DNA from: Papio anubis | Taxonomy: Eukaryota; Chordata; Mammalia; Primates; Cercopithecidae | Direction: 5' to 3' | NCBI RefSeq assembly: GCF_008728515.1 | Contig: NC_044990.1 | Span: forward strand, 63,654,879 to 63,718,878 | DNA length: 64,000 nucleotides | Shown: positions 12,010 to 23,299 of the stretch, piece after piece | How the letters are laid out: the number at the start of each line of letters is the position of its first letter | How positions within the stretch are numbered: position 1 is the first letter of the stretch | Translations under genes and position numbers: made by a program | The notes under the pieces: generated by a model | Database searches by the model: none | Seen by the model: the letters and a program-made list of their open reading frames with translations, nothing else | Told to the model about the DNA's origin: nothing

Positions 12010-12282
12010 TATTTATTTCTGTTTGAGAGAGGGTCTCACTCTGTCACTCAGACTGGAATGCAATGGCACAATCTCGGCTCATTGCAACCTGCAACCTCCC
12101 CCTCCCGGGGTGAAGTGATCCTTCTACTTCAGCCTCCTGAGTAGTTGGGTTTACAGGTGCCAGCTGTCATGCCTAGCTAACTTTTGTATTTTTTATAGAG
12201 ATGGGAGTTCACCGTATTGCTCAGGCTGATCTCACACCTCTGGTCTGAAGTGATCTGCCCGCCTCGGCTTCCCAAAGTAGCT
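12010..12282 (-). mobile_element. Second Alu (AluJ-like), abutting the first
   Basis: It reads 'gagagagggtctcactctgt' to 'gcctcggcttcccaaagtag' and is truncated at its 5' end. It sits head-to-tail with the preceding Alu with no spacer. Confidence 0.9.
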
Positions 12283-12397
12283 CTCTCCTCAGACTTTTAA
12301 CCTAATCACACTTTTCACCTTACAAGACACATTCACAGGTTTTATGAATTTGATGTGGATATCTGGGGGAGGGGCCATTTTTTTCTTTCAGACACAG

Positions 12398-12893
12398 GTA
12401 GGAACAAAACAAAATCCACTTACTGGAGGAAACTTAGATGTTACTATTCTGGCAAGAGAAAAAGGAATTATCCTGAGAATTTTGGTTGATCAAAACTCAC
12501 TACAGTTCAAAATAACTCCCTGTACCTTCCCTCATCCCAGTTTCCCCGTGGCATAGTGGCAAAGCAAAGGCTGTAGGAGACATTGAGGAGCTTTTCAGCA
12601 GAGAAGCTGCCAGTGTTCCCTTTGGCATCTGTAGTCAGACGTTCAGGATCTTATCTTTACCAGCTTTTGGAATTAAAGATATTTACATCTTTCCATAAAC
12701 CATTAGGAATGCTGAAAATAACAGATTCTTGACCTGTGATGTCAAACCATAAAACAGCTAAGTGTATACATGAGATAGGAAAAAAATTACATTGCCTTCT
12801 TCATTATAAGTCTTATTTAAATATTTATATTTGATAAAAGTAAGCCCCATGTAATTATGTTCCATTATATCATTTTAGCAAAAATATGCTAAT
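12398..12893. other. Unique DNA, nothing recognised
   Basis: No repeat or gene is recognised. The short frame at 12344-12556 begins inside the MLT1 tail. Confidence 0.4.
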
Positions 12894-13100
12894 ATATTTT
12901 GAAAGATATTATGTGCAAGACACTATTCTTAGAATCTTTGCGTATTAAGCCATTAAATACACTCAATAACTCAACGAGGAAGGATGTTATTATCCTCATT
13001 TTTTACATGAGGATCCTAATATGGAGAGACGCTGGGGGTGGAGAGTAATGGTACATTCAAGTCAATTTGCACAAAGTCCTACAAGATTTTCTCAAACACA
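12894..13100 (-). mobile_element. MIR-type SINE
   Basis: It follows the reverse MIR order: 'tatgtgcaagacactattct', then 'attaagccattaaatacact', then 'attatcctcattttttacatga', then 'cacaaagtc'. It is old and diverged. Confidence 0.7.
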
Positions 13101-13664
13101 GCCATCTGAGACTGCTCTCTTGATTACTACACTAGACTAAGGGTGAAGTTACTGAGACCAGTAAAATGAGATAATCTCTTTAATAGAAACATTTTAACTT
13201 ATTTATTTGGAAAGAAATGGATGTAGCAATAGCATTATGCTGATCTGTCAGTCAAAGACCTCTTGCCTCCCCAATCCTAAACAGTGAATAAATCCAGCCA
13301 TTCTATTTTCTTCAATTTTACTGTTAACTCTATATGAAAATTAGATTGAAATCTTAATTGTCATAATTTTACCTTAGTATTTATAACATGTTTACTTAAG
13401 TAATTTGCAGGGCATATCAACATCATAAAAGAACTTTAACATTTTAGAATATAATGTATTCATTTTAAAAACTGATTTGTTTTAATATTACATATGACTT
13501 ATATCTTATAATGATGTAAAATGTACTCACATGCAAAACAGTGATTGTGAACCATATGATATATGAAATTACATAAGGAAGAAAAGTAATTGTTACTGGC
13601 TTCCCATTATATGCCAGGCACTTTTCACTGTAAGGTAGCGTGGATGAAGTAGTCATTTTATAAT
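13101..13664. other. AT-rich DNA, nothing recognised
   Basis: No gene or repeat family is recognised. Part of the 119-codon minus frame at 13465-13824 lies here, but it is mostly microsatellite. Confidence 0.45.
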
Positions 13665-13945
13665 CTAATATATATACATATACGTATATATTTAAAGGGA
13701 ATATGTATAGTAAGAAAATATACATATATACACACACATATATATAACACATACACACACCCATACATATATGTGTGTACATAAATATATATGTTTTTAC
13801 ACATATAAATACACATATACACATATATAGACATATATATATACATGTACATATATATACATATCATAGGTACGGGGATGTGTGTGTATATGTCATATAT
13901 ATGTATATGTGTATGTGTGTATACGTATATGTATAGAGAGAGTGA
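13665..13945. repeat. TATA/CACATA-rich complex microsatellite
   Basis: About 280 bp of alternating TA, CA and TG dinucleotides occurs in mixed order, with many short palindromes. The minus-strand frames rich in Tyr, Ile, Cys and Met are translations of this tract, not a membrane protein. Confidence 0.9.
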
Positions 13946-15585
13946 TTGATTTTGTTTGCCTTGTGAAGGGTGGCAGGTTCAAAATCTGTAGATCACTACG
14001 GCAGTCTGGACGCTCTAAGTCAGCTGATGTTGCAGAAATTCTTCTTTCTCAGGGAGCCTAAGTTTTGTTCTCCAGGCCTTTAACAATTGGATGAGACCCG
14101 CACACATTATCCAGACAATCCCCTTTATTTAAGTCAATTGATTGTGGAAGTTAATCATATCTACAGAATATCTCAAAGCAAGACCAAATGAGTGTTTGAA
14201 TGAATAAATGGGCACTATAGCCTTGCCAGGTTCACAGATCCAAGTAATGACCACACCCATTTTCTTTATATGGAGGGAATACGTTTATTTACTTAAAACT
14301 ATGTGCTCTCTTCTACCATCATATTTCCATCACACCTTTGCTACGCACTAAAAAGAAAACAAACTGGTGGAATACTTTTACAAACTAGTATCGGTTTTCC
14401 TTTTCTATTTCATATTTTTCTTTTATAATTTTCTAATGTTATTTCTTCTCTTCCTCATTTTAAGAGCAATGGCTTGCAAATCAAAGCTTGCAATCAAAGC
14501 TTCTGTTAAAAGAACTAAGCCACAGCAATTCTTTTGTAATTCTAAGGAAAAAAAACGACAAGGATTTTGACAATTTCACAAAAAGGCACGTTACACCTTG
14601 TTCAGGCATCCTTATTTTTTCTTCTTAGATTAAACATAATTGGGACATTATTGCTTTAAACCATGCTTTTCTTGTCATATAACATTTAGGACTAGCCTGC
14701 TGTCTTTGTTCAGCAAGCTTTAAACATACAAAGATAAGATGTGATCTGCTCCATAATGACTAATTTTAACAATGAACTGTGGGAGGGTTAAATATAGGCA
14801 TCAGCATGCCATTATATATAATCAGTAACAGTGGGTACAGTACGAACATGGAAAATAGCTGGAGGATAGGTTTATTATAAGCATCGTGGCTTGAACAAAG
14901 CAGAAAGAATGTAATGTTTTGACTGATGGAGTCTCTCTTTAAAACGCCTATGGAGATAAAAAAGCTAAATTAGTTTCAATCTTGTCTACATCTCTTGTAG
15001 ACATGCACACAGCTTTAGGGTTTGCCACAATAGAAAGCAAAAGAAGAAACAACCTTCTAAATGTTATGAATAAAGTTGTTTATTTGTAAGACAAATAAAT
15101 ATGCTATTCATGTCAGAACATGATGTCTTTGAAGCAGCAATATTTGATAATATTCATAACCAAGTAAGGGTCATTCCCAGATTATGTTCATTTAAGTTTG
15201 AATTGTCTTTTCATTTGACATATAAGAACTGGATTCTCTTTGAATCTTTTTTGCAAAAATAATTGGCCGGCAAGTCTAAAAGTTTTAAGCATTCCTAGTA
15301 ATTTTGCTGATGCTTTCTTCCCTCAAAAAAAATAATAAAACTAAGATAACCTTCAAAGAAACATATATTTTTGAAGAAAACCGAAACAAACACACAAAAA
15401 AGAGCAACATTCTGTATTTCTGTCACCTTAGCACCACTAGGCCTGCAGATAGTTCTGATGCTTAACACATATGTTCTTTCTTCTGCATATCCTTGCGAAA
15501 GTCAATGATAGAGAAAGTTGCCTGATCTGTAATTCAACCCCCATGTCTGTTGAATGATAGTCTTCCCTTTGAGTCGGTTTTGTAA
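13946..15585. other. Unique AT-rich DNA
   Basis: No repeat family or coding evidence is seen. A short near-repeat 'caaatcaaagcttgcaatc' occurs at about 14477-14500. Confidence 0.45.
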
Positions 15586-15725
15586 CTAACATTATGCTTT
15601 TAGAAATTCAGACTATCTGACTTGGTACCCTCGCTTCAATATTTCCTAGCTGGGTGACATTGGGAAGATTATTTAAGCACCCTCTGCCTTAGTGTGATAA
15701 TTTACAGAATAGGGAAATTTATAAA
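15586..15725 (+). mobile_element. MIR-type SINE
   Basis: It contains the MIR core order 'ttcctagctgggtgacattg', 'ggaagattatttaagcaccc' and 'gtgataatttacagaatagg'. It is diverged. Confidence 0.7.
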
Positions 15726-16021
15726 CTCCAGCCACGTAAAGTTTTTTGGAGTATTTTCTTCTTACCTTGAATTTATTCCATTTTAAGTTCTTTTAAAGTA
15801 TTAAATATGTTTGCTCTTTTTAGTAGTCTTAAATCCTTAGGAAAGTAGGTGCATCATAAATCATGGATGGTCTGTTTCAGACTAGCTCTCTCCAAATCTG
15901 TGGATTAAGGTCATTCTTAGAGTCCTATCAGATGCTTTCTCTGCTTTCTTGAAGTAGCTTCTCCTTCACTATTTTGTGTCAATATTGTTAAATAATAGCT
16001 TCTATCTTCTAACATTTATTT

Positions 16022-16308
16022 ATTTTTTTTTTTTTTTTTGAGACGGAGTCTTGCTCTGTCGCCCAGGCTGGAGTGCAGTGGCGCAATCTCGGCTCACTGC
16101 AAGCTCCGCCTCCCGGGTTCACGCCATTCTCCTGCCTCAGCCTCCCGAGTAGCTGGGACTACAGGCGCCCGCCGCTGCGCCCGGCTAATTTTTTCTATTT
16201 TTAGTAGAGACGGAGTTTCACCATGGTCTCGATCTCCTGACCTTGTGATCCGCCCGCCTCGGCCTCCCAAAGTGCTGGGATTACAGGCGTGAGCCACCGC
16301 GCCCGGCC
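16022..16308 (-). mobile_element. Young AluY with the 12-bp Yd-type deletion
   Basis: It is a nearly consensus AluY in reverse, from poly(T) to 'gccaccgcgcccggcc'. Twelve bases are absent where AluY normally carries the 'gttagccagg' block: the sequence reads 'tttcaccatggtctcgatc' at 16217-16235. Target duplications are 'taacatttattt' (16010-16021) and 'taacacttatta' (16309-16320). The deletion matches what I recall of the AluYd lineage. Confidence 0.93.
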
Positions 16309-16460
16309 TAACACTTATTATGTGATGGTCATCATTCTAAGAACTGTTTCCCACGTTATAATAAACATATGAGTAAATACCTTTTTATCAGTTTTTTAAA
16401 GATGAAGCAACTAATGCTTATATGCTAATACCACTTGCCTAAAATCACATGGTTAATAAA
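16309..16460 (-). mobile_element. MIR fragment with the AluY at its edge
   Basis: 'cattctaagaactgtttccc', then 'agttttttaaagatgaagca', then 'cctaaaatcacatggttaat' follow the reverse MIR order. The AluY inserted into its left part. Confidence 0.65.
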
Positions 16461-17302
16461 TTGAAGAAAGAAAATTTTATTCAAGCCAATCAGGCTCTGC
16501 AACTTCCTGTCCTTCAAAGATTCTGTGGTAAAGTCTTCATAGTTGTTTATGACATTATATATTTCCTCTTCTTCTTCTGTAATAAAATGTTTTATTTTTA
16601 TTTGAGCTAATGGTGACCTAAAATAAGATAACACTCCTCACTTCCATCTTGCATATTGAATGGCCATGTGACAAGTTCTGCCCTGTTAGACAAAAGCAGA
16701 TGTGTCATGTGGTATCTATCAAATTTCTCAACAGAGAAGTATGAAAATCTTACTTTCCTCTGACTTTCTGTCTGTGCTATGTAATAAAGTTTTGTGATCC
16801 TAAATGTATCCAAATGGAGTCACTTATGACAAGTGACTCAGCCCACAGTGGAACTGCCTACCCCTCAAAGTGAAAAACATATGAATAATGGACTGAGGGA
16901 ATGATAATGCCTGCTGTGCCAAGGCACCCCCAAGACCAAATAAGAAAGTGAAGCTAAAAGTTAACTTAGATAATGACCATGGACATTCCTACGGAGGGCC
17001 ATAACACATCAAAGAAACCGATCATGGCCAGCATGCCTACATTGAGGCCTCCTCTCCTCAGATGCCACAGAAAACTCTTTTTTGAAAGAGCAGTGAACCG
17101 CCTCCCCAAGCCCTGTTAGCATGTCATGGGAAATCCAGAGCTGCGCAGTTCATCACTCAGTGTGCTGGTCTCCCTTGCTACTTGCTGAGGTTTATTACCT
17201 CCTCTCATATTACTGACCGTATGTGGGGTGAATGTGTGCATGATTGCTGGTGTGTAAAAGCCTTTCATTAAACCTTCAATTCTAAAGCATTTCATTGGCT
17301 AC
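16461..17302. other. Unidentified moderately GC-rich DNA, possibly an old LTR
   Basis: The end of this stretch ('gtgtaaaagcctttcattaaaccttc', 17250-17275) looks like the R/U5 side of a retroviral LTR with an ATTAAA polyadenylation-like hexamer. I cannot name a family. Frames at 16425-16813 have no recognised domain. Confidence 0.35.
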
Positions 17303-17668
17303 TGATACCGTTTGGCTCGGTGTCCTCACCGAATCTCACCTTGAATGAGAATAATCCCCACATGTGTTGGGAGGGACCCCATGGGAGGAAATTGAATCAT
17401 GGGGGTGAGTTTTCCCTGTTCTGTTCTCATGATAGTGAGTGGGTCTCACAAGATCTGATAGTTTTATAAAAGGGCAGTTTCCCTGCTCAGGCACTCTTGC
17501 CTGCGGCCATGTTAAGATATACCTATGATCCTCTTTCACCTTCCACCATTATTTTGAGGCTTCCCCAGCCATGTAGAACTGTGAGTCAATTAAACCTCTT
17601 TTTCACTATAAATTACCCAAGTCTTGGTTATGTCTTTATTAGCAGCATGAAAATGGACTAATATAACA
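17303..17668 (+). mobile_element. THE1/MST-type LTR
   Basis: It starts 'tgataccgtttggctcggtg', carries 'gagggaccccatgggaggaa' and 'agttttataaaagggcagtt', and ends 'aaaatggactaatataaca'. No convincing 5-bp target duplication is visible, so one end may be altered. Confidence 0.92.
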
Positions 17669-18250
17669 TCTGAGTCATTGTAAGGAGTTACCACAACCAG
17701 GCTGACTGAAACCTGACAGGATAGTCTGGAACAAGAATGCAATGGGTGGAGCTTTAAGATTGTTAACCAAAAGTGACCATTTTACATAAGATAAGGACGT
17801 GAAAAGAGGGAGTAAAGTCAATCATGCATTCCTCTCAGTGTAGGTGGAAGGATGATTTCTGCTCTTGTCCTTGTCCTGTACCTGTGAAGATAAGCTAGTA
17901 ATTGGCATCGTCAGGGTGACATTCAACAGAATTCAGTTTCAGGGCTCGTTTATAGGTGGGATATGGATCCTGAAAGATTTAGGGGCTCACAGTGAATTTC
18001 ACGGAGTGATTTGCAAGGGAGGGCATCCAGGGAGATATGTGGCCTTCTATCATTGTGGGAACCTGGCTTATGGATGAAGCTATGAGACACATGAGACTCA
18101 CAACACAAGGGTTGTTAAATGACAGCTGTATGTTTGGGAACAAAAGGAAGGTAGTACTGCATGACTCAGTTCCCAAGCTTAACTTTCCCTTTGGCATAGT
18201 GAGTCTGTGTCCCCAAGATTCAATTTTCTTTCACAGTACTTATCTTGGCC
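17669..18250. other. Unidentified sequence, possible ERV internal remnant
   Basis: This stretch is more GC-balanced than its surroundings and lies between a MaLR LTR and a tandem duplication. The segment 18170-18240 ('ttaactttccctttggcata' and following) resembles sequence common in ERV1 elements, but I cannot place it. Overlapping frames of 70-72 codons on both strands are not convincing. Confidence 0.3.
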
Positions 18251-18579
18251 CATAAGGTGGGAGCCAATGTTTAGGAATGTCAGAGTAAAACAGATGGAAG
18301 GAAACAAATTATATGGAACTTAATGTCATCATCTACCTATATGAAGATTCTCTTTATGTGAAAAAGTAGATATTGTTAATTAATAACTACTAACTATATT
18401 TATCCATTACATGCCATAAGGTGGGAGCCACTGTTTGAGAATGTCAGACTAAAACAGATGGAAGGAAACAAATTATGTAGAACTTAATGTCATCATCTAC
18501 CTATATGCAGATTTTCTTTATGTGAAAAAATAAGACATTGTTAATTAATAACGGCTAACTTTATTTATCCATTACATGC
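18251..18579 (+). repeat. Two-copy tandem duplication, unit about 164 bp
   Basis: Copy 1 (18251-18414) and copy 2 (18415-18579) both begin 'cataaggtgggagcca' and end 'tatccattacatgc'. They differ by about a dozen substitutions and one 1-bp indel by eye. The unit is not a repeat family that I recognise. Confidence 0.93.
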
Positions 18580-20678
18580 AATCTAATAAAGTTCTGATAG
18601 AATGCTTTACATTTGGTCTGAAAAAAATTAGACCTGACAAAGCACATATGAACTGCAGACATGCTTTGCTTGGGCCAGACGCTCTTTTTACAAAAACAGT
18701 ATTTCACATAAAGTTCCAGATTTTAGGCTGCTCCTGGGATATTATACCCAGCAACACTGAGATAGGCATGCGTTCTATTGTGCAGCCCTGTGAGCCAGCT
18801 TTCTGTGTCTTTCATTCACTTGCCTTTCTCTTAAGCTTTGAAAGTGTCTGCCCATTGAACACAGCTGTTGTTGGTGTATCAGCATGGGGTCACTGCTTTG
18901 TGCAACTTGCTTTAATGTGCTACTTTGGATTAATACCCCAAAATAGTGCTAACAAAAAATAATCTCTCTGAATCACTAATGATTTCAAAGTATGGAATAG
19001 AGTGCATTTGTTTGTTCAAGAAGATCTAATATAGATAAAATATTACTCAAAAGTGAAAAGTGTGAGTAAAAACTGCAGGGATATAAAATGCCTCCACTTT
19101 CCACTTCTCTTTGAAAAGTAAATCATTATTTCTATGCATTATGGTTCCGTATTACGCTCACAGCAGTCCAGTAGGAGTTGTGGCTAATTAGATTTTCTAT
19201 ATGCATAAAATGCATTTTAAAAACCTGTGGCATAAGACATATCCCACTAGCTTGTAACCATGCTATAGAAAGACAATGATTCATTAAGAATATAGTGCAT
19301 AAATTGCTTTAATTATGTTTAGAAGCAGCATGATACCCAAGTTCTAAAAAGGACAAAGGATACCAGTGCCTCTTAGAATGAAATTTAAATATGATTAACT
19401 GCTTCAAGACTCATTCATAGTTGTGTCAACTCTTGTTTGTTCTCAGATATTCTTTAAGAAAAGTTAACTTCCCCCTAACCACTCTCATTTAACTGCTCTT
19501 CCTGGTAGCTGTTATTAATTTGATAATAGGCGCTCCACATCTATGCAAACCATTTCCATACTATGTTTTAGATAACAAGGGAATAATTTGCATAGGTTCA
19601 AAAATTTGTGAAGTGCTTTCACAAGTGTTAATGTCTTTGGTTGTCATAAAAATAGTGAGTACTTGGAAGTGTTTATTTCTCATGATAAGGAAATATTTCC
19701 TTACACATAGTTCCTTCTCAACTGGCTTTGATTTAGTCTTCTACATGCTAGACAAAAATTTCCTTCAAATGCCATTATCGTATAGCTCACCACTTAGGGC
19801 ACTTCAATATAATTGCATCTCAAGAGTGAAGGGCTTTTAGTGATTTATGTTTAAGAATTAGCTATGGGGAAATTTTTCTTATTTAAACACATATTAAAGC
19901 TAGAACATAGCTTTTTCCTTTTGTAGGCTGGATGACTTTCTTGCAGTCAACTAATGAGGCACTTTTTCATAAAGACGACATCAATCTTTAATATAGCTTA
20001 TCTTGATCCTAGAGGTGAAGATAAAAAGACATTAAGTGCTTCAGCCAGCTTCTTTATTATAGCTCTAAATTTAAGAGAATGCATGTTGCCATAAAAGGGA
20101 ACAAGGAAAATAACCTTACATTTGTGAAAATATATTGAGTTGCCACAAAATAAGAACTCAGCATGAGCTGATGATAACATAAATGATTTGAGGTTCACAA
20201 TTGAGGTACAGCTTTTATATGGTACAAGTTTTTATCATAGAATAAGACAAAACATATCCTAAAGCCCACTGTTTTTGGAGAAAGGTAACACAAAGCCATT
20301 ATCGTTCACTGGCAATAAGCAATGATCATTTGATTGTAATGATACACTCAAGTCATCCAAAAGAAAAGGAAAAACATGAAAATAAATTGAAAGAGACAAA
20401 AAAATTGAAAGAATAGTTGAGACATTTAAAAAAAGGAGAGAAGAGAAAAATACTGAGAATAGATATAGATGTTTTAGAGTGAGGGTTAGCCAAGTCATTG
20501 AAAGAAAAGCCATTGAATATTAGAACTATACATTTAGTTCATATTTTGTGAAAGTTTTGAAATACAAATTTTAAAAAGCATGCAATCTTTTCAAAAACAG
20601 TGGTTATTTTTTGCTGAATAAAGTAGTAGTACATGTGTAATTTTACTAAAATTATAGGAAAAATTTCCCCAAACATTA
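18580..20678. other. Unique AT-rich DNA
   Basis: A 128-codon frame at 18576-18962 is the longest here outside repeats. It starts in the end of the tandem duplication and lacks any recognisable domain. Other frames (19520-19840, 19998-20198, 20259-20513) are also unsupported. Confidence 0.45.
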
Positions 20679-21004
20679 TTTATTTATTTATTTATTTATG
20701 TTATTTATTTATTTATTTATTTTGAGATAGAGTCTCGCTGCTTCACCCAAGCTGGAGTGCAGTGGTGTGATCTCAGCTGCCGGCAACCTTGGCCTCCTGG
20801 GTTCAAGCGATTCTCCTGCCTCAGTCTCCTGAGTAGCTGGGGCTACAGGTGCATGCCACCACACCCAGCTAATTTTCGTATTTTGGTAGAGACAGGCTTT
20901 AACCATGTTGGGGAGGCTGGTCCCCAACTCCTGACCTCAAGTCATCTGCCCACGTGGGCCTCCCAAAGTGCTAGGATTATAGGTGTGAGCCACTGTGCCC
21001 TGCC
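20679..21004 (-). mobile_element. AluS with (TTTA)n tail
   Basis: The TTTA-repeat tail (20679-20722) is followed by 'gagatagagtctcgctgctt' and ends 'gagccactgtgccctgcc'. The frames on both strands are Alu. Confidence 0.93.
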
Positions 21005-21507
21005 TATTTATTTTTGAACGTTAGAAAAAAATATAATGTGATGATAGAGTTCCGGAGAGCAGGGTTTTGAGGTTAATGGAGTTGTGGATATCCTATTAAG
21101 CAAACAAAATTTATTATATTTTCAATTTTTACATGCAAATAACAGGTGTAAGTGGACTAAACTTACGAACAGAGGGATAGATTAATAAAGTAGAAGAGAT
21201 TCAAAAATATTGAGAATTAGAGAGATGACTGTGCTTTAAGAGATGTCTGTTTTATCTAAGGCACCACTATGATGCAAAATGACTTTATATCTATACACAG
21301 ACTAACAGTGAGCATGATAATAATGAAGATTCAAATGAACGAGTTATGGAGACTTTATTTATTTCTTCATACATTCAACCAACTAAACGTACTAGAGTCG
21401 ATTTTTTCCATATGAAATAAAGGATGCCCACTGCTGTTCTAATCCAAAGAATAAAAATTATAAGTATATTTATAAGGAGCAGAGAATCCAGCTCTGATTA
21501 AATTCTT
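21005..21507. other. Unique DNA, nothing recognised
   Basis: Ordinary AT-rich sequence between two Alus, without a coding frame. Confidence 0.4.
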
Positions 21508-21520
21508 AGAACTACAATCC

Positions 21521-21841
21521 TCCTGGCAGGCGTGGTGGCTCACGCCTGTAATCCCAGCACTTTGGGAGGCTGAGGCAGGTGGGTCACCTGAGGTTGAGAG
21601 TTTGAGACCAGCCTGACCAAGCTGGAGAAACCCTCTCACTACTAAAAATAGGAAATTAGCCAGGCGTGGTGTCCCATGCCTGTAATCCCAGCTACTTGGG
21701 AGGCTGAGGCAAGAGATTTGCTTGAACCTGGGAGGCAGAGGTTGTAGTGAGCTGAGATCACTCCATTGCACTCCATCTTGAGCAACAAGAGCAAAACTCT
21801 GTCTCAAAAAAAAAAAAAAAAAGAAAAAAGAAAGAAGAAAA
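21521..21841 (+). mobile_element. AluS
   Basis: It runs from 'ggcaggcgtggtggctcacg' to 'caaaactctgtctc' plus an A-rich tail with AAG units. Target duplications are 'agaactacaatcc' at 21508-21520 and 'agaactacaattcc' at 21842-21855. The 152-codon minus-strand frame (21439-21897), the longest in the window, is antisense Alu. Confidence 0.95.
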
Positions 21842-21855
21842 AGAACTACAATTCC

Positions 21856-22993
21856 CCTTTGACACCTGTGGGGAAATGTTTCCAGGATATTCTGCACATA
21901 CCCAAATCTGCAGATACTCTAGTTCCTGATGTAAAATAGCATCACATTTGCATATAACATATGCATATCCTTCTGTATACTTTAAATCATTTTTAGACTA
22001 CTTATAATACCTAATACAAGGTAAATACTAAGTCAATAGTTGGTATACTGTACTGTTTAGGAAATAACAACAGAAAAAATCTGTACATATTCAATACAGA
22101 CACTATTTTTTGGACATATATATGTATTTTTAGATTCAGGGAATGTATGTATGGATTTGTTACATGAATATTTTGTGTAATCCTGGGATTTGGATTTCTA
22201 TTGAACACATCAGCCAAATAGTAAACCTAATACCCAATAGGTAGTTTTCAGTCCTTGTCTCCCTTCTTCTCTGAAGCTTTTTGGACTCTCTAGTGTTAAT
22301 TAGTGGTTGATTAAATCCTGACATGGGGAATCCACAAACACAAAAGGCCAACTGTATTCTAAAATAGAATATTGTATTAGCAAGAATAAAGGACTTACTC
22401 ATGTAAATGCCTCTCACCACTCTAAGATCAAATGTGAAACTCAAATGTACCTATTTTTGGCATCATAATAAATATATTCTCATACTTAGATTAATTTAAG
22501 ATTTTAAATTTGGCATACAAATTGTATCAATCATGATGTTAAGATTTAATATTTAATATTAAGTAAAATAAATTACAAATTACCACAAATGATTCCATAC
22601 TTAAGAAAATGTTGCCTCTTTTTAATACATGAAGTATTAAAATTTGATAAAAATGAAAAAAACTGAATGGCAATAATTAATTCAATGTATTTTTGACTGA
22701 AAATGTATTTCATAAATAAAATGTTTGAAAATACTGTATCAAAATATCTTCATATTATTTCTATTGAGAGACCAATTTTTATGGAATTTTACCTTATAGC
22801 ATAATTTGAGAGATTATCTGTAATTTATCTTTGGTCCAAACATATAGATTTTTCTGAATGTCAATTTGAATGAAACTTAATCAATTATATTGTTATGTTC
22901 TTTTATTTTACAAATAAGAAATGGAAGTAGATAGAAATTATGTAAAGTTCTTTTTTTCCTGAGAAAATAGATGAATTCATTTTAAATGTAGTT
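21856..22993. other. Unique AT-rich DNA
   Basis: No repeat or gene is recognised. The two minus frames at 22011-22444 have no domain. Confidence 0.4.
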
Positions 22994-23290
22994 CTTTTTT
23001 TTGTTTGTTTGTTTTTTGAGACCGAATCTCGCTCTGTCGCCAGACTGGAGTGCAGTGGCACAGTCTCAGATCACTGAAACCTCTGCATCCCGGGTTCAAG
23101 CGATTCGCCTGCCTCAGTCTCCTGAGTAGCTGGGACCACAGAGGCCCGCCACCACGCCCAGCTAATTTTTTGTATTTTTAGTAGAGATGGGGTTTCACCA
23201 TGGTGGCCAGGATGGTCTGAATCTCTCGACCTCGTGATCTGCCTGCCTTGGCATCCCAAAGTGCTGGGATTGCAGGCGTGAGTTACCGCG
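22994..23290 (-). mobile_element. Alu (AluS/Y type)
   Basis: It has a (TTTG)n-like tail, then 'gagaccgaatctcgctctgt' through 'gagttaccgcgcctggc'. 'tgtagttc' occurs at both borders as a target duplication (upstream at 22988, downstream at 23298). Confidence 0.92.
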
Positions 23291-23299
23291 CCTGGCTGT

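Larger units (their letters stand above)
11314..12397 (-). mobile_element. MLT1 LTR split by two Alus
   Basis: The left part (11314-11714) carries 'tgtattagtttgctaag', 'ttacagttctggaggct' and 'cttgtagcctcatcactcc'. The right part (12283-12397) carries the closing block 'gacacattcacaggtttt' up to 'ggggccattttt'. Together they match the reverse complement of an MLT1-class MaLR LTR with its middle occupied by two Alus. Confidence 0.85.

Noticed and set aside
13465..13867. 119- and 69-codon minus frames rich in Tyr, Ile, Met and Cys resembling a membrane protein
   Set aside because: They are translations of the TA/CA microsatellite.
18576..18962. 128-codon plus-strand frame in unique DNA
   Set aside because: No recognised domain, signal peptide or gene context. 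It starts in the edge of a tandem duplication. A chance frame of this length is plausible in 64 kb.
20679..20722. Regularly spaced TTTA units considered as a CRISPR-like or minisatellite array
   Set aside because: It is the A-rich tail of the reverse AluS and is a simple tetranucleotide repeat.
21439..21897. 152-codon minus-strand frame, the longest in the window
   Set aside because: Nearly the whole frame is antisense AluS (peptide of the SLPSSWDYRH type), with the start and end in flanking noncoding DNA.
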